A stretch of 64,000 bases of DNA from Trifolium pratense (GCF_020283565.1 NC_060061.1:23845362-23909361); one strand, 5' to 3'. Shown: positions 8,102 through 19,272, numbered from the stretch's first letter. Notes: generated from the letters alone by a model not told the origin. Numbers and translations are program-made.

Positions 8102-10921
8102 TTATTCTACAATGACCTCACATCCATTATTAACTTCCAACTTTTGTACCATTGCAGCCATTGCATTGGAGGGTTTCCGAACACAAACTTTTCTCAAGGT
8201 AGTCAAAGACCACAGTTCACTTGGGAGGCTATCCAACTTATAACAGTTGTGAATAACGAGGATTTGAAGGCGTGGCATCGAACCATTGACTAATTTCAAG
8301 TTTTGGATGGGCAGAACTTCCATCCGAAACTCCTGCAACTCTGGGAACCCGTCTTCAACACAATTAAGATCAGAAAATGAATCTGAAGGCCAAAATTTCT
8401 TTCCAGTTAAGATCAAAATTTGGAGTTGGGTGAGACTTCCAATAGCTTTCATCACGTCATCATTCAAGCAAGTAATACATGACAATGTTAACTTGGTAAT
8501 GTTGAGAGGAAACATGGGTACAGAGGTTACAAGGTCGAGGGCATTGGTAATTTTTAGTATTCTCAAATATCTCAAGTGCTTCAAACTTTGTAACACTTTC
8601 TCGGGCTTATATTGCTTCAATCTTTGTAACACTTCCTCGAACTCATAACTAATCTTCCTTCGTGAGCACCAATCTGACGTGTCGAAGTAGATTTCCAGCT
8701 TATTCAAATGCCTCAAATGTTGTAGACTTAGCAACATTTTGGGCACATCGCGATTGAAGTTTGAATAGATATGCAATCTTAATTTTCTTAGTTTGGGGAA
8801 ACTTCCTTTCTCTATGAGATATGTAGTATCTTTATTAAGTACAATGGAAGATATGGTTTGAAGATTCCACATAACTTCACTGTCTGAACGACGACCACGT
8901 AGCATGATTGGCTGAAAAGTATACAATTGTCTTAGATGCTTGAGCTTTGTTATTCCATAGGGGAAAGAAATTGTGGTTGTCCTGGTCGTAGATCGAAAAT
9001 CTAATGTTTGTAGATTTTGAAGGTTGCAGATAGAATCAGGAACACTTCTAATACATTGTGAGCCTATTCTCAAGTACCTCAAGTGGACAAAGTTTCCCAA
9101 GTTTGAAGGAATCTCACAACAATACTTTCCCCAAAGATCCAACACACGAACCAATTTGAAGCCTTTGCAAAGCCATTTCCAGTCATTGCTGTAAACGAAG
9201 CAGTTCGGGTCAGAGCAAAACAAAGAACGAACACATGAATGGTCATTGGGGCTTGAAGAAACATAGTGAGACATGCTAGAATGGACAGACAATCTGCGAG
9301 GTTTTGTGGGGATCAAAATGTTGTTATCTGTGCAAACTTGGAAGAGATTGTCCTCTTTGCTCTCTAATATACAAAGATCTCTGAGAAGATCATGGATGCG
9401 ACATGTTTTCACGCCTCCACTATCCTTCACTCGTGCTACTTGGATCAAACTACGATCAATGAGCTCGTACAAGTAGTCTTCAGCAACGTCATTTGGATCC
9501 CTACTTCCTGTTTCTTGTATAAATCCTTCAGCGACCCATAGGTGCAACAATTGCCTTACATATATTTCAGAATCTTCAGGGAATATCCCTAGATATAAAA
9601 AACATGGTTTTAATTTTGAATGCAAGTTGTCGAAACTGAGTTTAAGTACTACGTCCTTAACTTGGGTCTCGTCTCGGGTAAGATACCAATTGACATGTCC
9701 TAACACTTTGGACCATTCTCTGTGTGACTTTTCCTTGTTTGCTAGAAGCCCTGCTAGCACCACAATTGAGAGTGGCAACCCGCCACAACTTTTAACGATT
9801 TGCTTACCTAGAGATCCAACATCACAATGGTACTCTTCTCCTCTAAAAACTTTTTTGGAGAAGAGCTCCCAACTCTGTTCTTCATTCAGAAATTGAAGGC
9901 AATAAGGAGGATCTCGACTGGTATGCGAAGCAACTTCTTTCAAACGACTAGTTATCAGTATTCTGCTTCCTCTGTTTTCGTCGGGAAAAGCATCCTTGAC
10001 CTCATCCCAATCTTGTATTTTCCACAAGTCATCAAGAACTAGCAAATATTTTTCCCACTTCAAGCATTCCCACACTTTTTTCTTCAGCTCATCATCACTT
10101 AAGTTAGAGATATCATCAGAATTATTCACAGCTTCATTGTGTTTCTTACACTTCCTTTTGTTGCTGCTCCTTCTACATTCACAAGCATGGTTTGACATTA
10201 AATTTTGATGAATGCCCATCAAAAGTTCTCGGACTCTACACTCATTTGAAACGTAAATCCATGTGCGGCTATTGAAGTGTTTCTTCACTTTTTCACTGTT
10301 ATAGACCTTTCGGGCAAGAGTTGTTTTGCCCAGCCCACCCATACCAATGATTGAAACAACGTTGAGACGAGGCGAACCACCCTCTATGAGTCTATTGATG
10401 ACTTCTTCAGATTCATGGACAAAGCCTACAACATCTTCCTCCTCCACATTTCTTCTTAATTTGTGAAGTGATCGGGTCCTCTCCTCATCTTCTGTTGCTG
10501 ATGCTGATTGATCAGTACTTTCTTGATTGTATTTGATCTTGTTTTCATGTATCTCATTGAGTGTTGTTTTGATCTTGTCAATCTTCTCTGCTACGTCGTG
10601 GCGTAACTTTGCGTGATCAACGCTGTGAATCATTCTTCCTAGTACGTTTCTGTCCTTGTAGATGGAAACATTGGCAATGAATGTGTCAATTACATCCTCG
10701 GCTACGTAGGAGATATCTCTGATCTGACTCAGAACCTTCTGTTCAATCTGTTTGTTGTTGTTGTTCTTCCCTTGAGGGGAAGTTTTGAGGTAGACATTTA
10801 TGATTTCGAGTTCATTGCGGAGGGATATGATTTTGTCTTCCACGCCACAAAGCAAATTAGCTTTGCGTTGCAGCAATTGGGATAAGTGTTCCAAAAGAAA
10901 TGAAACCACGCTATCTGCCAT
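8102..10921 (-). CDS. CC-NBS-LRR disease resistance protein (RPP13-like), 939 aa
   Basis: Paralogue of the 1479-4274 gene, single exon, ATG at 10921. It has the same architecture: Rx-type coiled coil with EDVID, P-loop GMGGLGKTT, kinase-2 LLVLDDLW, GSRILITSR, CGGLPLSI, CFLYLGIFPED, an IHD in place of MHD, then LRRs. Over about the first 640 residues I count only about 15 substitutions against the paralogue. The last 230 or so residues differ far more and include indels. A 36-bp tandem duplication at about 8576-8647 doubles a 12-residue LRR unit (YEFEEVLQRLKQ / YKPEKVLQSLKH). The promoter lacks the transposon present upstream of the first copy. The predicted role is cytoplasmic pathogen sensing, with unknown specificity. 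Confidence 0.95.
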   Translation of the reverse strand: MADSVVSFLLEHLSQLLQRKANLLCGVEDKIISLRNELEIINVYLKTSPQGKNNNNKQIEQKVLSQIRDISYVAEDVIDTFIANVSIYKDRNVLGRMIHSVDHAKLRHDVAEKIDKIKTTLNEIHENKIKYNQESTDQSASATEDEERTRSLHKLRRNVEEEDVVGFVHESEEVINRLIEGGSPRLNVVSIIGMGGLGKTTLARKVYNSEKVKKHFNSRTWIYVSNECRVRELLMGIHQNLMSNHACECRRSSNKRKCKKHNEAVNNSDDISNLSDDELKKKVWECLKWEKYLLVLDDLWKIQDWDEVKDAFPDENRGSRILITSRLKEVASHTSRDPPYCLQFLNEEQSWELFSKKVFRGEEYHCDVGSLGKQIVKSCGGLPLSIVVLAGLLANKEKSHREWSKVLGHVNWYLTRDETQVKDVVLKLSFDNLHSKLKPCFLYLGIFPEDSEIYVRQLLHLWVAEGFIQETGSRDPNDVAEDYLYELIDRSLIQVARVKDSGGVKTCRIHDLLRDLCILESKEDNLFQVCTDNNILIPTKPRRLSVHSSMSHYVSSSPNDHSCVRSLFCSDPNCFVYSNDWKWLCKGFKLVRVLDLWGKYCCEIPSNLGNFVHLRYLRIGSQCIRSVPDSICNLQNLQTLDFRSTTRTTTISFPYGITKLKHLRQLYTFQPIMLRGRRSDSEVMWNLQTISSIVLNKDTTYLIEKGSFPKLRKLRLHIYSNFNRDVPKMLLSLQHLRHLNKLEIYFDTSDWCSRRKISYEFEEVLQRLKQYKPEKVLQSLKHLRYLRILKITNALDLVTSVPMFPLNITKLTLSCITCLNDDVMKAIGSLTQLQILILTGKKFWPSDSFSDLNCVEDGFPELQEFRMEVLPIQNLKLVNGSMPRLQILVIHNCYKLDSLPSELWSLTTLRKVCVRKPSNAMAAMVQKLEVNNGCEVIVE

Positions 10922-12062
10922 GTATATAGTCTAAAATGCTGTTTTTGGTGTTTGTGATGATGATTGATATGGTTCTGTCTTAATAAGGATTAAGGAAAAC
11001 ATAGTTGTTATATAATATATATCCGTATGAAAGTTTAATTGAGCCTCAAGAAATAGTTAGGAAGGGACATAGTATGGAATCAAGAAATAGTTAGAAAAGT
11101 ATAAGGAAATTGCATCTCAACTCTCAATAATAATTGAAAGACTTGTGTGGAGACTTTTGTTGTTTTCTACCTACTAAGAAACAACAATAAAGTTAAATTG
11201 CACCATCCACTTATTTACCTTGTCATACTTTTTAGTTTTTAATTAATTTTCCTTTATCAGTGAAGTTTCCTTTGTTTTTCTGATACAGTAGTTTAGGCAA
11301 AGTAGGGTCATGAAAGGAGACACAAAAGTGACAAGGTGTACGAGATGGAGATGTGTTAGGCACAATTAGTTAATGTGTAGTTGTTCAGGTGTGGTTGATT
11401 TGCTTTGTAACAGTAAATAGGTCTGGTGTGTTGGAACAGATTAAATTGTTTTCTTTAGTCTCTGGTTGTGGCAGCTGCTGTTTGGTTGATGAATTTTAAA
11501 GCAAGCTAGCATTGATATGAAGTGAAACAATGTTTTTCTTAAGCTGTTGAGTCTATAGCATCAGATTCTTGTATAGTATCTCAAATTCCTTGCCCATTAT
11601 CTTCGGGTAGAAGAAGTTGATTCTCATTTTCCTCGGTTACCTGTTAGTTATTAGTGGCTTGGGCCGAAATCTCTGTCATACCTCAATGATCTGTGTTGAT
11701 TATTTTTCAGATTTGTGAGTCTAATTAAATCTATTTGGTTGAAGCATTAATTAATTTTTCACTCCGATTTCAAATGTATACCAAACATACATGAACCTAA
11801 AATTATTCTATCAAGATTTTATTTTGCTTTTTTGAAGTTTGTTTAATGTGTCTAATTTGTCTATGGAATGCTTAATTAAAGCTTTATTCTTGTTATCTTA
11901 AAATGCATGCAAAGATGTTTCATTGCCCAGTAGCCTCTATTTCAAATTAATGCATGCATGCAACTATAACTATGCACAAATATGACACCACAATACATCA
12001 CAAACACTTTCTTATATATACACAATCAAACACATTGCAGAAGAAATAGAGAACAATTTATT
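10922..12062. other. Upstream flank of second CNL; homologous to 5154-6269
   Basis: No gene. A TATA-rich tract at about 11009-11025 is the unoccupied counterpart of the transposon target at 4365-4373. The rest aligns in blocks with 5154-6269 and runs into the 3' flank of the PI-PLC gene. This shows that the CNL/PI-PLC neighbourhood was duplicated as a unit. Confidence 0.65.
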
Positions 12063-13016
12063 TCATGCTTTACCCTCAACCCTTGCATAGGTGAGTCCAA
12101 CACATGCATCAACAAAATCCAAGTCTATAAAATCAGTAGAAAATATCTGCAATCTATCACTACACCCTTTAGAAAAGCACTGACTAATGAAGAGTCTTGA
12201 ATATCCATGAATGCGTTCGGTCACAGGTTTCACACACACAATCGGGTTGTCAGGGACAGGCGTAACAGTATTCTCGACTCTATAAAAGTATTTTCTAGAC
12301 ACAACACGTTCCTGTTCGCTCAAATATTTCATATTACTCTCAAACTTTGTTAATGGAAAATCTGTGTTAATCCAATTATCCCTTAAATAACCTGCACTCC
12401 AAAGACTACTTCTTGCCTTCGGTTGTGGTGAATTTCTCGGCTTCCAAACACATATAACTCTTTTTGGTAACACTTCTGCAATAGTCTTATCAAAAACAGA
12501 ATCATCTTGGTGAATTAAGTACTCACCTAAGTTTTCTTCGAGGTACTTATCGAATTCCGGTGGATCATTATGTCCATACTCGGTTCTAACCTCGAGGATT
12601 ATGATTTCGGATTCAGTTTCTGATAAGAACTTTTTTACATCTCTGATAACAATGTCTACGCTGTAAGTTAGGATAATTCCGTGACATACTCTTCGATCCT
12701 CTTGCACACGAATATCAAACACTCTTGTTCCTCTCACAAGCTGATTGTAGATGGAAATGGTTTGGCATTGCGCGAAAGGCCGAGTGATTCCTGGTATACC
12801 GATTTTGTTCGTCGCAGAATCATGTGTTCCGGGCCAAACAATCATGTTGATCTTAAGTTTCTCAGGATTCAGATTAGACATCCACATTTTTCTGTCTAAT
12901 GGGATATAATCAGAGCCAGGGTAGTTTTCTCCTAACCTCTTTAGATCAGAAAGAGATTTCTCTTCTTTTTCGATTGTCTTTCGCTTTTCGATTTGTTTCG
13001 AGACCTGAGCACCCAT
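12063..13016 (-). CDS. PI-PLC X domain-containing phosphodiesterase-like protein, 317 aa
   Basis: Intronless, about the usual length for plant bacterial-type PI-PLC-like proteins. I start at ATG 13016; the in-frame TTG at 13028 is upstream and not a normal start. The product begins MGAQVSK, a good N-myristoylation context (Gly2, Ser6), so membrane anchoring is likely. X-domain signatures: PGTHDS with candidate catalytic His65, FDIR with Arg103, and CHG with His112, matching the two-histidine acid/base pair of bacterial PI-PLC. No EF-hand, Y or C2 domain is present, so this is not a canonical eukaryotic PLC. Established knowledge: the family cleaves GPI/phosphatidylinositol-type bonds in bacteria; plant substrates are poorly defined. 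A truncated copy lies at 6270-6500, so the gene was duplicated along with its CNL neighbour. Confidence 0.88.
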   Translation of the reverse strand: MGAQVSKQIEKRKTIEKEEKSLSDLKRLGENYPGSDYIPLDRKMWMSNLNPEKLKINMIVWPGTHDSATNKIGIPGITRPFAQCQTISIYNQLVRGTRVFDIRVQEDRRVCHGIILTYSVDIVIRDVKKFLSETESEIIILEVRTEYGHNDPPEFDKYLEENLGEYLIHQDDSVFDKTIAEVLPKRVICVWKPRNSPQPKARSSLWSAGYLRDNWINTDFPLTKFESNMKYLSEQERVVSRKYFYRVENTVTPVPDNPIVCVKPVTERIHGYSRLFISQCFSKGCSDRLQIFSTDFIDLDFVDACVGLTYARVEGKA

Positions 13017-14968
13017 TTTCTTCAACAAGTAAAAGAAGAGGAAGAAGAAGAATTTTTAGTTCTTCCTCTTCTTTGATTATGTTTATGTAATGAATTTGTT
13101 GATGGGATTTTATATAATAAAGCATGGTATCTTACAAATGGATTTGTTTTTTTTAATGAATTGGAGAAAAGTTATTGTATTTCTACACTCAATTGTTTTT
13201 TGGTTGCGTTGAAGTATTATGGTTTTGGATTAGAAAGTACTCTTATGTTGTCTTTTGTGTGTGGGAACCTTCGCTCAAATTATTGGTCTGGAGATATAAT
13301 CGATGTCATTGGCATTTGGTTGGTCCACTTGTATGGTTATCCAAACTCATCTCACTTGGTATTTGCTTTTTGTTTATTCACTTGGCTTGTAAACTTGTAA
13401 TAATCTATGTTTTAACTTTTAAATGGTCATTTGTTAAATCAACCAAAATAACAATCAACACGGTTGAAGAGGTTATAGATTCCCACGGCGAACCAAAATT
13501 TGAATTCCGATAGAGAGATACCAATTATCTACATTTATTGTCTGACACGCCTCAAATAAGATTATCTTCAATGGTAAAAGGAATATATAAGAAAAAAATA
13601 TACAAAAATAACTATTGTAGGACTCATTTTAACTTTTGGTTCCATTCATACATGGTAAAAGCTACATGGCTTCAAATTTTTTATTGCTGATGGGGATTAG
13701 TATCCTCTCGGATACCGATTTTTTTAAAAAAACAAAAACACTGTTAGTTCTGTCAACAATTCTTCTAAACACTATGATTTATCTATTGATTGCGGGAAAA
13801 TATTAATAGACAGATAAAAAAAAAATTGTAGATAAATGAACAAAGATCAACCAATTATACTTTATATTCAATTAGATTAGGATACATCAATAGAAGTGAT
13901 TGTATAGAGAATCTCTTCTAGATATGCTAGGGCCTAAATCTTCATAGCTCATTTTGTTTTTAAGTTTTGAACCCTGATTTTGAAACAATGATGAATCCTT
14001 GACATGTTTGCCCGTCGTGGTGTTTGATGTAATTTTAAGAAGAAAATATATATAATTAGAAATAAAGTAATTTTCACCTGTTGATCTCTAAACCCTACAC
14101 GCATCAATTAACAGCTGAAAATATTGCAGAACAAAAGGTTACTCATCTTTAGACATGATACAAAACTGCATAATTCAATATTTCCTTTAGATAATACAGA
14201 GACAAAGGTTTGGTGTTAAGTAAGCTCCTATTCCTATTCCTATAGAGGGAAAAGAATTATCCTATAATAACAAATTCAGTTCAAATTGTTAAAAGAATTC
14301 TACGGTTTACTAGCTCGGATCATTGTAATGTACCCTACCTGATTTGTTCAAAAAAAAAAATGTACCCTACCTGATCAGCACGGGCACTTAAGACTGAGAC
14401 CCCAAACAAGGATGATACTACGAACTAGAACATGAAATCTTCCTTCACCTAATGCCCACATAGGAATTTCTGTGGTGATCTGTATCCCAACATGCTACAG
14501 TATCCACCAATCGAAAATTGCGTCTACCACGAAGTCTGCTCTGTAATTCACAATTAGCTTTCCCATTTTCCATCAGTAGTCCGCGATGCAGACATTTCAT
14601 GTCATATTAAGGAATGAGACGCGCTTCCAAAAAAGCAGGAAGGGGCATCATTTACGCAGGAATAAAATTCTTGTTTGATTGTGTTGGTGAAAATACAAGC
14701 AAATCAATTTGGAAGAAGAAAGGAAGCAAGAACTCTTTCATGAAAATCATTTCTTTTCGTTGGTTCTTCCTTCCCACCAAACTCTCTTCTCATTTGTCCT
14801 CGGATTTTTACTGGAGGTAACATCTTATAAATATATCATCATGGAAATTCTACTCTGCAGAATATAGAATGACGAAAAAGAAAGTAAAAATAGATAAAAC
14901 TATAATAATTAAAATGGAAACTGTATCCCGCTTTCTACAAAAAATGAGCAACTGGAAAAAGAATTTTT
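13017..14968. other. Intergenic between PI-PLC and PPR genes
   Basis: No supported gene. Open stretches at 13161-13513 and 14614-15051 have no family resemblance and look like chance. The 14400-14600 part is less AT-rich and might be a relic of unknown origin. A short direct repeat ATGTACCCTACCTGAT occurs at about 14329 and 14360. Confidence 0.45.
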
Positions 14969-16768
14969 CTATCCTTCAGTTAGGTATGGGGCATTGTCCT
15001 CTATCTGGTTATTTAAGTGCCCCAAAGCTGAGTATATTGTTTCCTTCATAGGGTGCAATCCATCTGATAAAGTGAAAGAATGGACCTCATTTTCAATTTC
15101 GATCCAACTAATGGACTGATTTTTCCTTACACGTCTCTCATCCATAATATGTCTTACTTCCTCAACCAATCCCCATTTCACGAGTGCTGCATATGTACCG
15201 GAAAGTAATACATAAGCAGCAGAAGATTGAGGCTGCCATTTAATAAGGAATTCAGTTACTTCTCTTTCAAGTCCTGTACTTCCATTCAGTCTACATACAC
15301 CTAGCAAAGAATACCAAACATGGTTTACAGTATCCTTCATTGATTCATCAATACATCCAGCTTGATCCAAAAGATCAATTAGGCTTGCGTAGTGTTCTAG
15401 GTCTGGGACAATGCTGTGCACAGCATGCATGGAATTGAAAAACTGGAGTCCTTCGTGGACAAGGCCTGAATGACTACAAGCATTTAGAATGGCAACAAAA
15501 GTGGTCTTGTTTGGCTTCACTCCTGATTTCAGAATCTCGTTGAGCATCATAACTGCTTCTTTCCCATAGCCATAGTGAGCCAGTGCTGATATCATAGTGT
15601 TCCACAACACTACATGTTGCATATTTCTGACGATTACAAAGACTTGCATGGCAGTCTCCATGCTTCCACATTTTGCATACATGTCAACAATAGCACTAAC
15701 AACAACAGGATTAGTTCTAATGTTATTCCGCACCAAAAATGCATGTATCTGCTTACCATACTTCAGTGAAGCGATAGTAGCACAAGCAAACAGGCAACTA
15801 CTGAATGTGAATTCATCAGGCTTAACTTGATGCTTAATCATCTTTCTAAACACTCCAAGAGCTTTATGACCCAGACCATTTCTCGCATAACCTCCGATCA
15901 AAGACGTCCAAGAATAGGTATTTTTCTTGGGCATCTGACTAAACAGTTCAGCAGCTGATTCCATATCCCCGCATAAAGCATATCCTGAAACTAACGTCGT
16001 CCAAGCAGGAATATCTCTCACGGGCATATCATCAAACAATCTCCTTGCATCTTCCATTCTACCGCATTTTGCATAAGCATCTACAATTGAGCTGGAAACA
16101 ACCACATTGGATAAAAACCCAACAACTAAAACCTGTCCATGAATCTGCCTACAAAGTTCAAATTCTTTCAATTTCACACAAACAATCAATACACTAGCAA
16201 ACGTAAACTCATTATATCCAATACACAATCTCCTCAACTGTCCATAAAACCTCAAAGCCTCGCCAAACCTCCCACAATGTGCATAACCAACCACCATCGA
16301 ATTCCACGACACATAATCCTTTTGCGGCATTTGATAAAACATGCTCCTAGCTTGTTTCATCATCCCTAATTTAACATACCCAGAAATCATATTATTCCAA
16401 GAATACAAATTTCTACCCTCCATTTTATCAAACACCTTGCGTGCACAAACATAATCGCCACAACAAAAATACATATGAATCAAATGATTAGCAATAAGCG
16501 TAGTGGGTCGTTTAAAACCGGTAAGCTTCAAATGAAGATGAACAAGCTTACCCTCTTTATAAGACTTTGTTTCAGAGCAACGACGCAATAGATTAACGAG
16601 AACGTGAGAAGGTAAACGAATACCTTTGGGGTGCAAAAGATCAAGAGAAGAAACGGCTTGAGAGAGATGGGTTTTGGAAGAGAGGATAGGTTTGACGATG
16701 CATAGATCGGTGGGTTTGAAGCGCTTGAAATTGTGAGTTTGGAATGAAGATGGCATTGGCATTGGCAT
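14969..16768 (-). CDS. Pentatricopeptide repeat protein, PLS class, E subgroup, 599 aa
   Basis: Intronless, as usual for this family. ATG at 16768 opens a triple Met-Pro repeat (MPMPMP), so two alternative in-frame starts follow at once. A likely organelle-targeting N-terminus (about 45 residues, basic and serine-rich) is followed by tandem PPR motifs of P, L and S type, for example NLYSWNNMISGYVKLG, DYVSWNSMVVGYAHCG, DIPAWTTLVSGYALCG, NTYSWTSLIGGYARNG and VVLWNTMISALAHYG. The last 90 or so residues (SSAAYVLLSGTYA, SISWIEIENEVHSF) are an E/E+ domain. There is no DYW deaminase domain, so any editing role would need a partner in trans. The layout resembles Arabidopsis At2g21090, from memory and not checked. 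Predicted to bind one or a few organelle transcripts. Confidence 0.93.
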   Translation of the reverse strand: MPMPMPSSFQTHNFKRFKPTDLCIVKPILSSKTHLSQAVSSLDLLHPKGIRLPSHVLVNLLRRCSETKSYKEGKLVHLHLKLTGFKRPTTLIANHLIHMYFCCGDYVCARKVFDKMEGRNLYSWNNMISGYVKLGMMKQARSMFYQMPQKDYVSWNSMVVGYAHCGRFGEALRFYGQLRRLCIGYNEFTFASVLIVCVKLKEFELCRQIHGQVLVVGFLSNVVVSSSIVDAYAKCGRMEDARRLFDDMPVRDIPAWTTLVSGYALCGDMESAAELFSQMPKKNTYSWTSLIGGYARNGLGHKALGVFRKMIKHQVKPDEFTFSSCLFACATIASLKYGKQIHAFLVRNNIRTNPVVVSAIVDMYAKCGSMETAMQVFVIVRNMQHVVLWNTMISALAHYGYGKEAVMMLNEILKSGVKPNKTTFVAILNACSHSGLVHEGLQFFNSMHAVHSIVPDLEHYASLIDLLDQAGCIDESMKDTVNHVWYSLLGVCRLNGSTGLEREVTEFLIKWQPQSSAAYVLLSGTYAALVKWGLVEEVRHIMDERRVRKNQSISWIEIENEVHSFTLSDGLHPMKETIYSALGHLNNQIEDNAPYLTEG

Positions 16769-17379
16769 TGCAGAGAATGAACTTCAACTTGAACTTCATC
16801 ATCTATTATGTTTATGATTATGATGATGAATTGGAACCGGGAATGGTGTTACCGTGGACAGTGAATCCTGGTGGTCAATACCGGCGGCGGCGGCGTCATG
16901 CCTGAACAGAATCGGAATCGGAAGCGTAGCGTCAAAAAATTTAATTTTTATCTTAAACCCATGGCATGGGTCACTTCACCTAGTTTTGCCTTGGCATCAA
17001 CTAATAGACAAAAGTGGTGCAAAATTTAGTAATTTGCAAATTATTATTACTAGCCGGCCAGGTTCCGTGTCTGCCTGTGTCTAACTTATGTACAAAAAAA
17101 AAAAGATACGCCTTATGTTATGGTGAGTTTGTTAATAAAAGATTTTTGTTGCTACTAAAAAAAACAAGGGTAATGTTGGTATTATGAAAATTCTAACCCA
17201 AAACTCATGTATTCTTTTTATATATTATAGTATAGAATAGATATAGGTGAAAAAATCATAAAAAAAAAATAGAGGAAGTTAAGGGCAATTATGGAATAAT
17301 TAAAAAACCATAAAGGAAATTAAGGGCAAAATGGACCAAAAAAAATCCAGCCCAAACTCCATTATTATTATTATTATTA
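16769..17379. other. PPR upstream region, no gene
   Basis: Short 5' flank of the PPR gene with a GC-rich patch (CGGCGGCGGCG near 16883), then AT-rich DNA running into an (ATT)n tract that is the target site of the following MITE. Confidence 0.4.
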
Positions 17380-17561
17380 GGACAAAACTTACATGCATTT
17401 CCATACATGCATTTCTTACTTTTCCTCTCACAAAGAGGTAGTTTTTTTTATTAAAAAATAATTTTCTTTTATTTTTTCAAAATGAAAAAACACAAATAAC
17501 TACCTCTTTGTGAGTGAAAAAGTAAGAAATGCATGTATAGAAATGCATGTAAGTTTTGTCC
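17380..17561. mobile_element. MITE, Mutator-like, copy B (182 bp)
   Basis: Near-perfect hairpin: GGACAAAACTTACATGCATT at one end and its exact inverse at the other, with arms of more than 60 bp including CTCACAAAGAGGTAGTT. Flanked by the 9-bp duplication TTATTATTA (17371-17379, 17562-17570), less decisive here because the target is (ATT)n. Nearly identical to 41083-41264, in the opposite orientation. Confidence 0.88.
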
Positions 17562-17813
17562 TTATTATTATTATTATTATTACCATGATATTGATAAGAA
17601 TTGAGTCAGTAATCTAATCCTTATCACTTAACTAATTCATTGTTAGTTTTAATATTTTTATAATTAATGAATATAATTAACAAATATGTCTCAAAGTAAG
17701 TTATCTTTTGTCTGTATACTATCTTTATTGTTTGGTGATTTAAATATCATGCAAATAGAACAACTTGATTTGAATTTTGAACAACACAACACAATTTGTT
17801 GCATCTATAGATA

Positions 17814-18339
17814 ATGCAAATTACTATAAAATATAACACCAACAACACCAAAATTACAATGGCAATCACAAAATTCCTCTCCCCGTTCTTCAATGCATCA
17901 TTCATTTTCAACAAAGCTCTTATAATCTTCTTCTGTCTCTCAGGTACTTCATCATCATACCACCGAAAAAAAATTGCATTTCATTCTCCATGTGTAGCGG
18001 CCACATTCATGAAACCTTTGTCTCGGGTGTTTGTCGATCCAAGCAATGATAAATGGAGAATCAACACTGCGATGAGAAAAAAGCTTGTGTCTTTGTTTCA
18101 GTGATGAGGAATTAAACGACATAATGAAGAAGCTGAAGTTGAAAACGCAAAAATCATTAAATATTCCCCTAAAAAAAGATGAAGAATTTATTAAAGGACG
18201 ATGGAGCTGATGATGTTTGGAACGGAAGAATGGTTGAAAAATTAGAGTTATTGGCTAAAAAATAAAATAGTGAAAGAGGTGTGGAAGGCTAGAATGATGG
18301 ATGAATTAGGATTGAAATCTCTCATGCAGTGGAGAGATG
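17814..18339 (+). pseudogene. Possible broken gene of unknown family
   Basis: The plus-strand translation from ATG 17859 gives about 80 residues starting MAITKFLSPFF with a hydrophobic stretch ALIIFFCLS, which could be a signal peptide. It then stops at about 18105. Other frames continue with amphipathic, lysine/glutamate-rich sequence (SDEELNDIMKKLKLK, 18100 onward; EVWKARMMDELGLK near 18283). This looks like one coding sequence broken by frameshifts, but I recognise no family. It ends where the LTR-like sequence starts. It could also be noise. Confidence 0.3.
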
Positions 18340-19272
18340 CTACGCAAGTTGCTACAGCAACTGTCGTAGCAATATAAACACGGAGTATAATAAAGCGATA
18401 AACAACAATAAAGTAAATAAGATAGATTGTATGTTAACTCAGTTCAGTGCAACGTCACCTACTCTGAGGGATACCAATCCAGGAATGAATCCACTATAAT
18501 AGTTCTAGTTCAAAGCCCTCGACCAACACTCAGTGCTCTACTTATCGCCTAGACACTACCCGTGCAAATCCTACCTAGGAACCTCCTAGATATGGGACTC
18601 CGTCCCAATTCCTTATAACAACACAAACAGTGTTGCTATCAACTTAATAACGATCAAAGATGGAGACACTCTCCTATGAAACTAGACTTCACTCTCGCTT
18701 AAAAGCTCTCGAGTGAATAACACCAACTAACTCCGTACTTCAAAGCTTAGGAGTCGTTCATAATTAAAACCCAAGACACAGTCCTAAGCTTGTATCAAAG
18801 TGACACAAGAAAGGCTCACAATTAACAAAAACTCTAAACACTAAAACTCACACTTTTAGTAAAACACGGTTTAGATTACATTAGTAAAATAGGTCTGAGT
18901 CTTCCCGTATTTATAGTCCTGAATTGTCTTGATGCGCAAGCTAGGTTTTCAGACACACACAGCTGGAGAAATTGCGGACAGCCCTAGATTGTCTTCAAAA
19001 TAAAACCTCGATTTGATTTAATACAAAAATATATCACGTTATATTTTTGTTCTGAATAAAACACACATAAACCGCCTTTCAGAAACTTGGACAACAAGGC
19101 AGGTTTTTGCTTAACGAGTAAGCATGATTATATAAACGAAACAAATCTTGCCTGCGATATTATATAAAAAAAAATTGCGCGTTACAGACCAGAACAATGT
19201 TATGCTCACATGCTACAGCATCTGGCTAGAGTTGGCTTTTGCAAAATGTAGTCGATCGCAAAAACCTAACAA
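18340..19272 (-). mobile_element. Probable solo LTR or LTR remnant
   Basis: A less AT-rich block with no coding frames, bounded by TGCTACGC on the left and CCTAACA on the right. The minus strand therefore reads TGTTAGG...GTAGCA (TG...CA, typical of LTRs). It contains a minus-strand TATA-like tract near 19157-19170. A convincing 5-bp target duplication was not found (AGAGA against AGAAT), so the boundaries are tentative. Confidence 0.45.

Noticed and set aside
13017..13028. Longer PI-PLC start giving four extra residues
   Set aside because: The codon at 13028 is TTG; the first ATG is 13016 and gives a strong myristoylation start.
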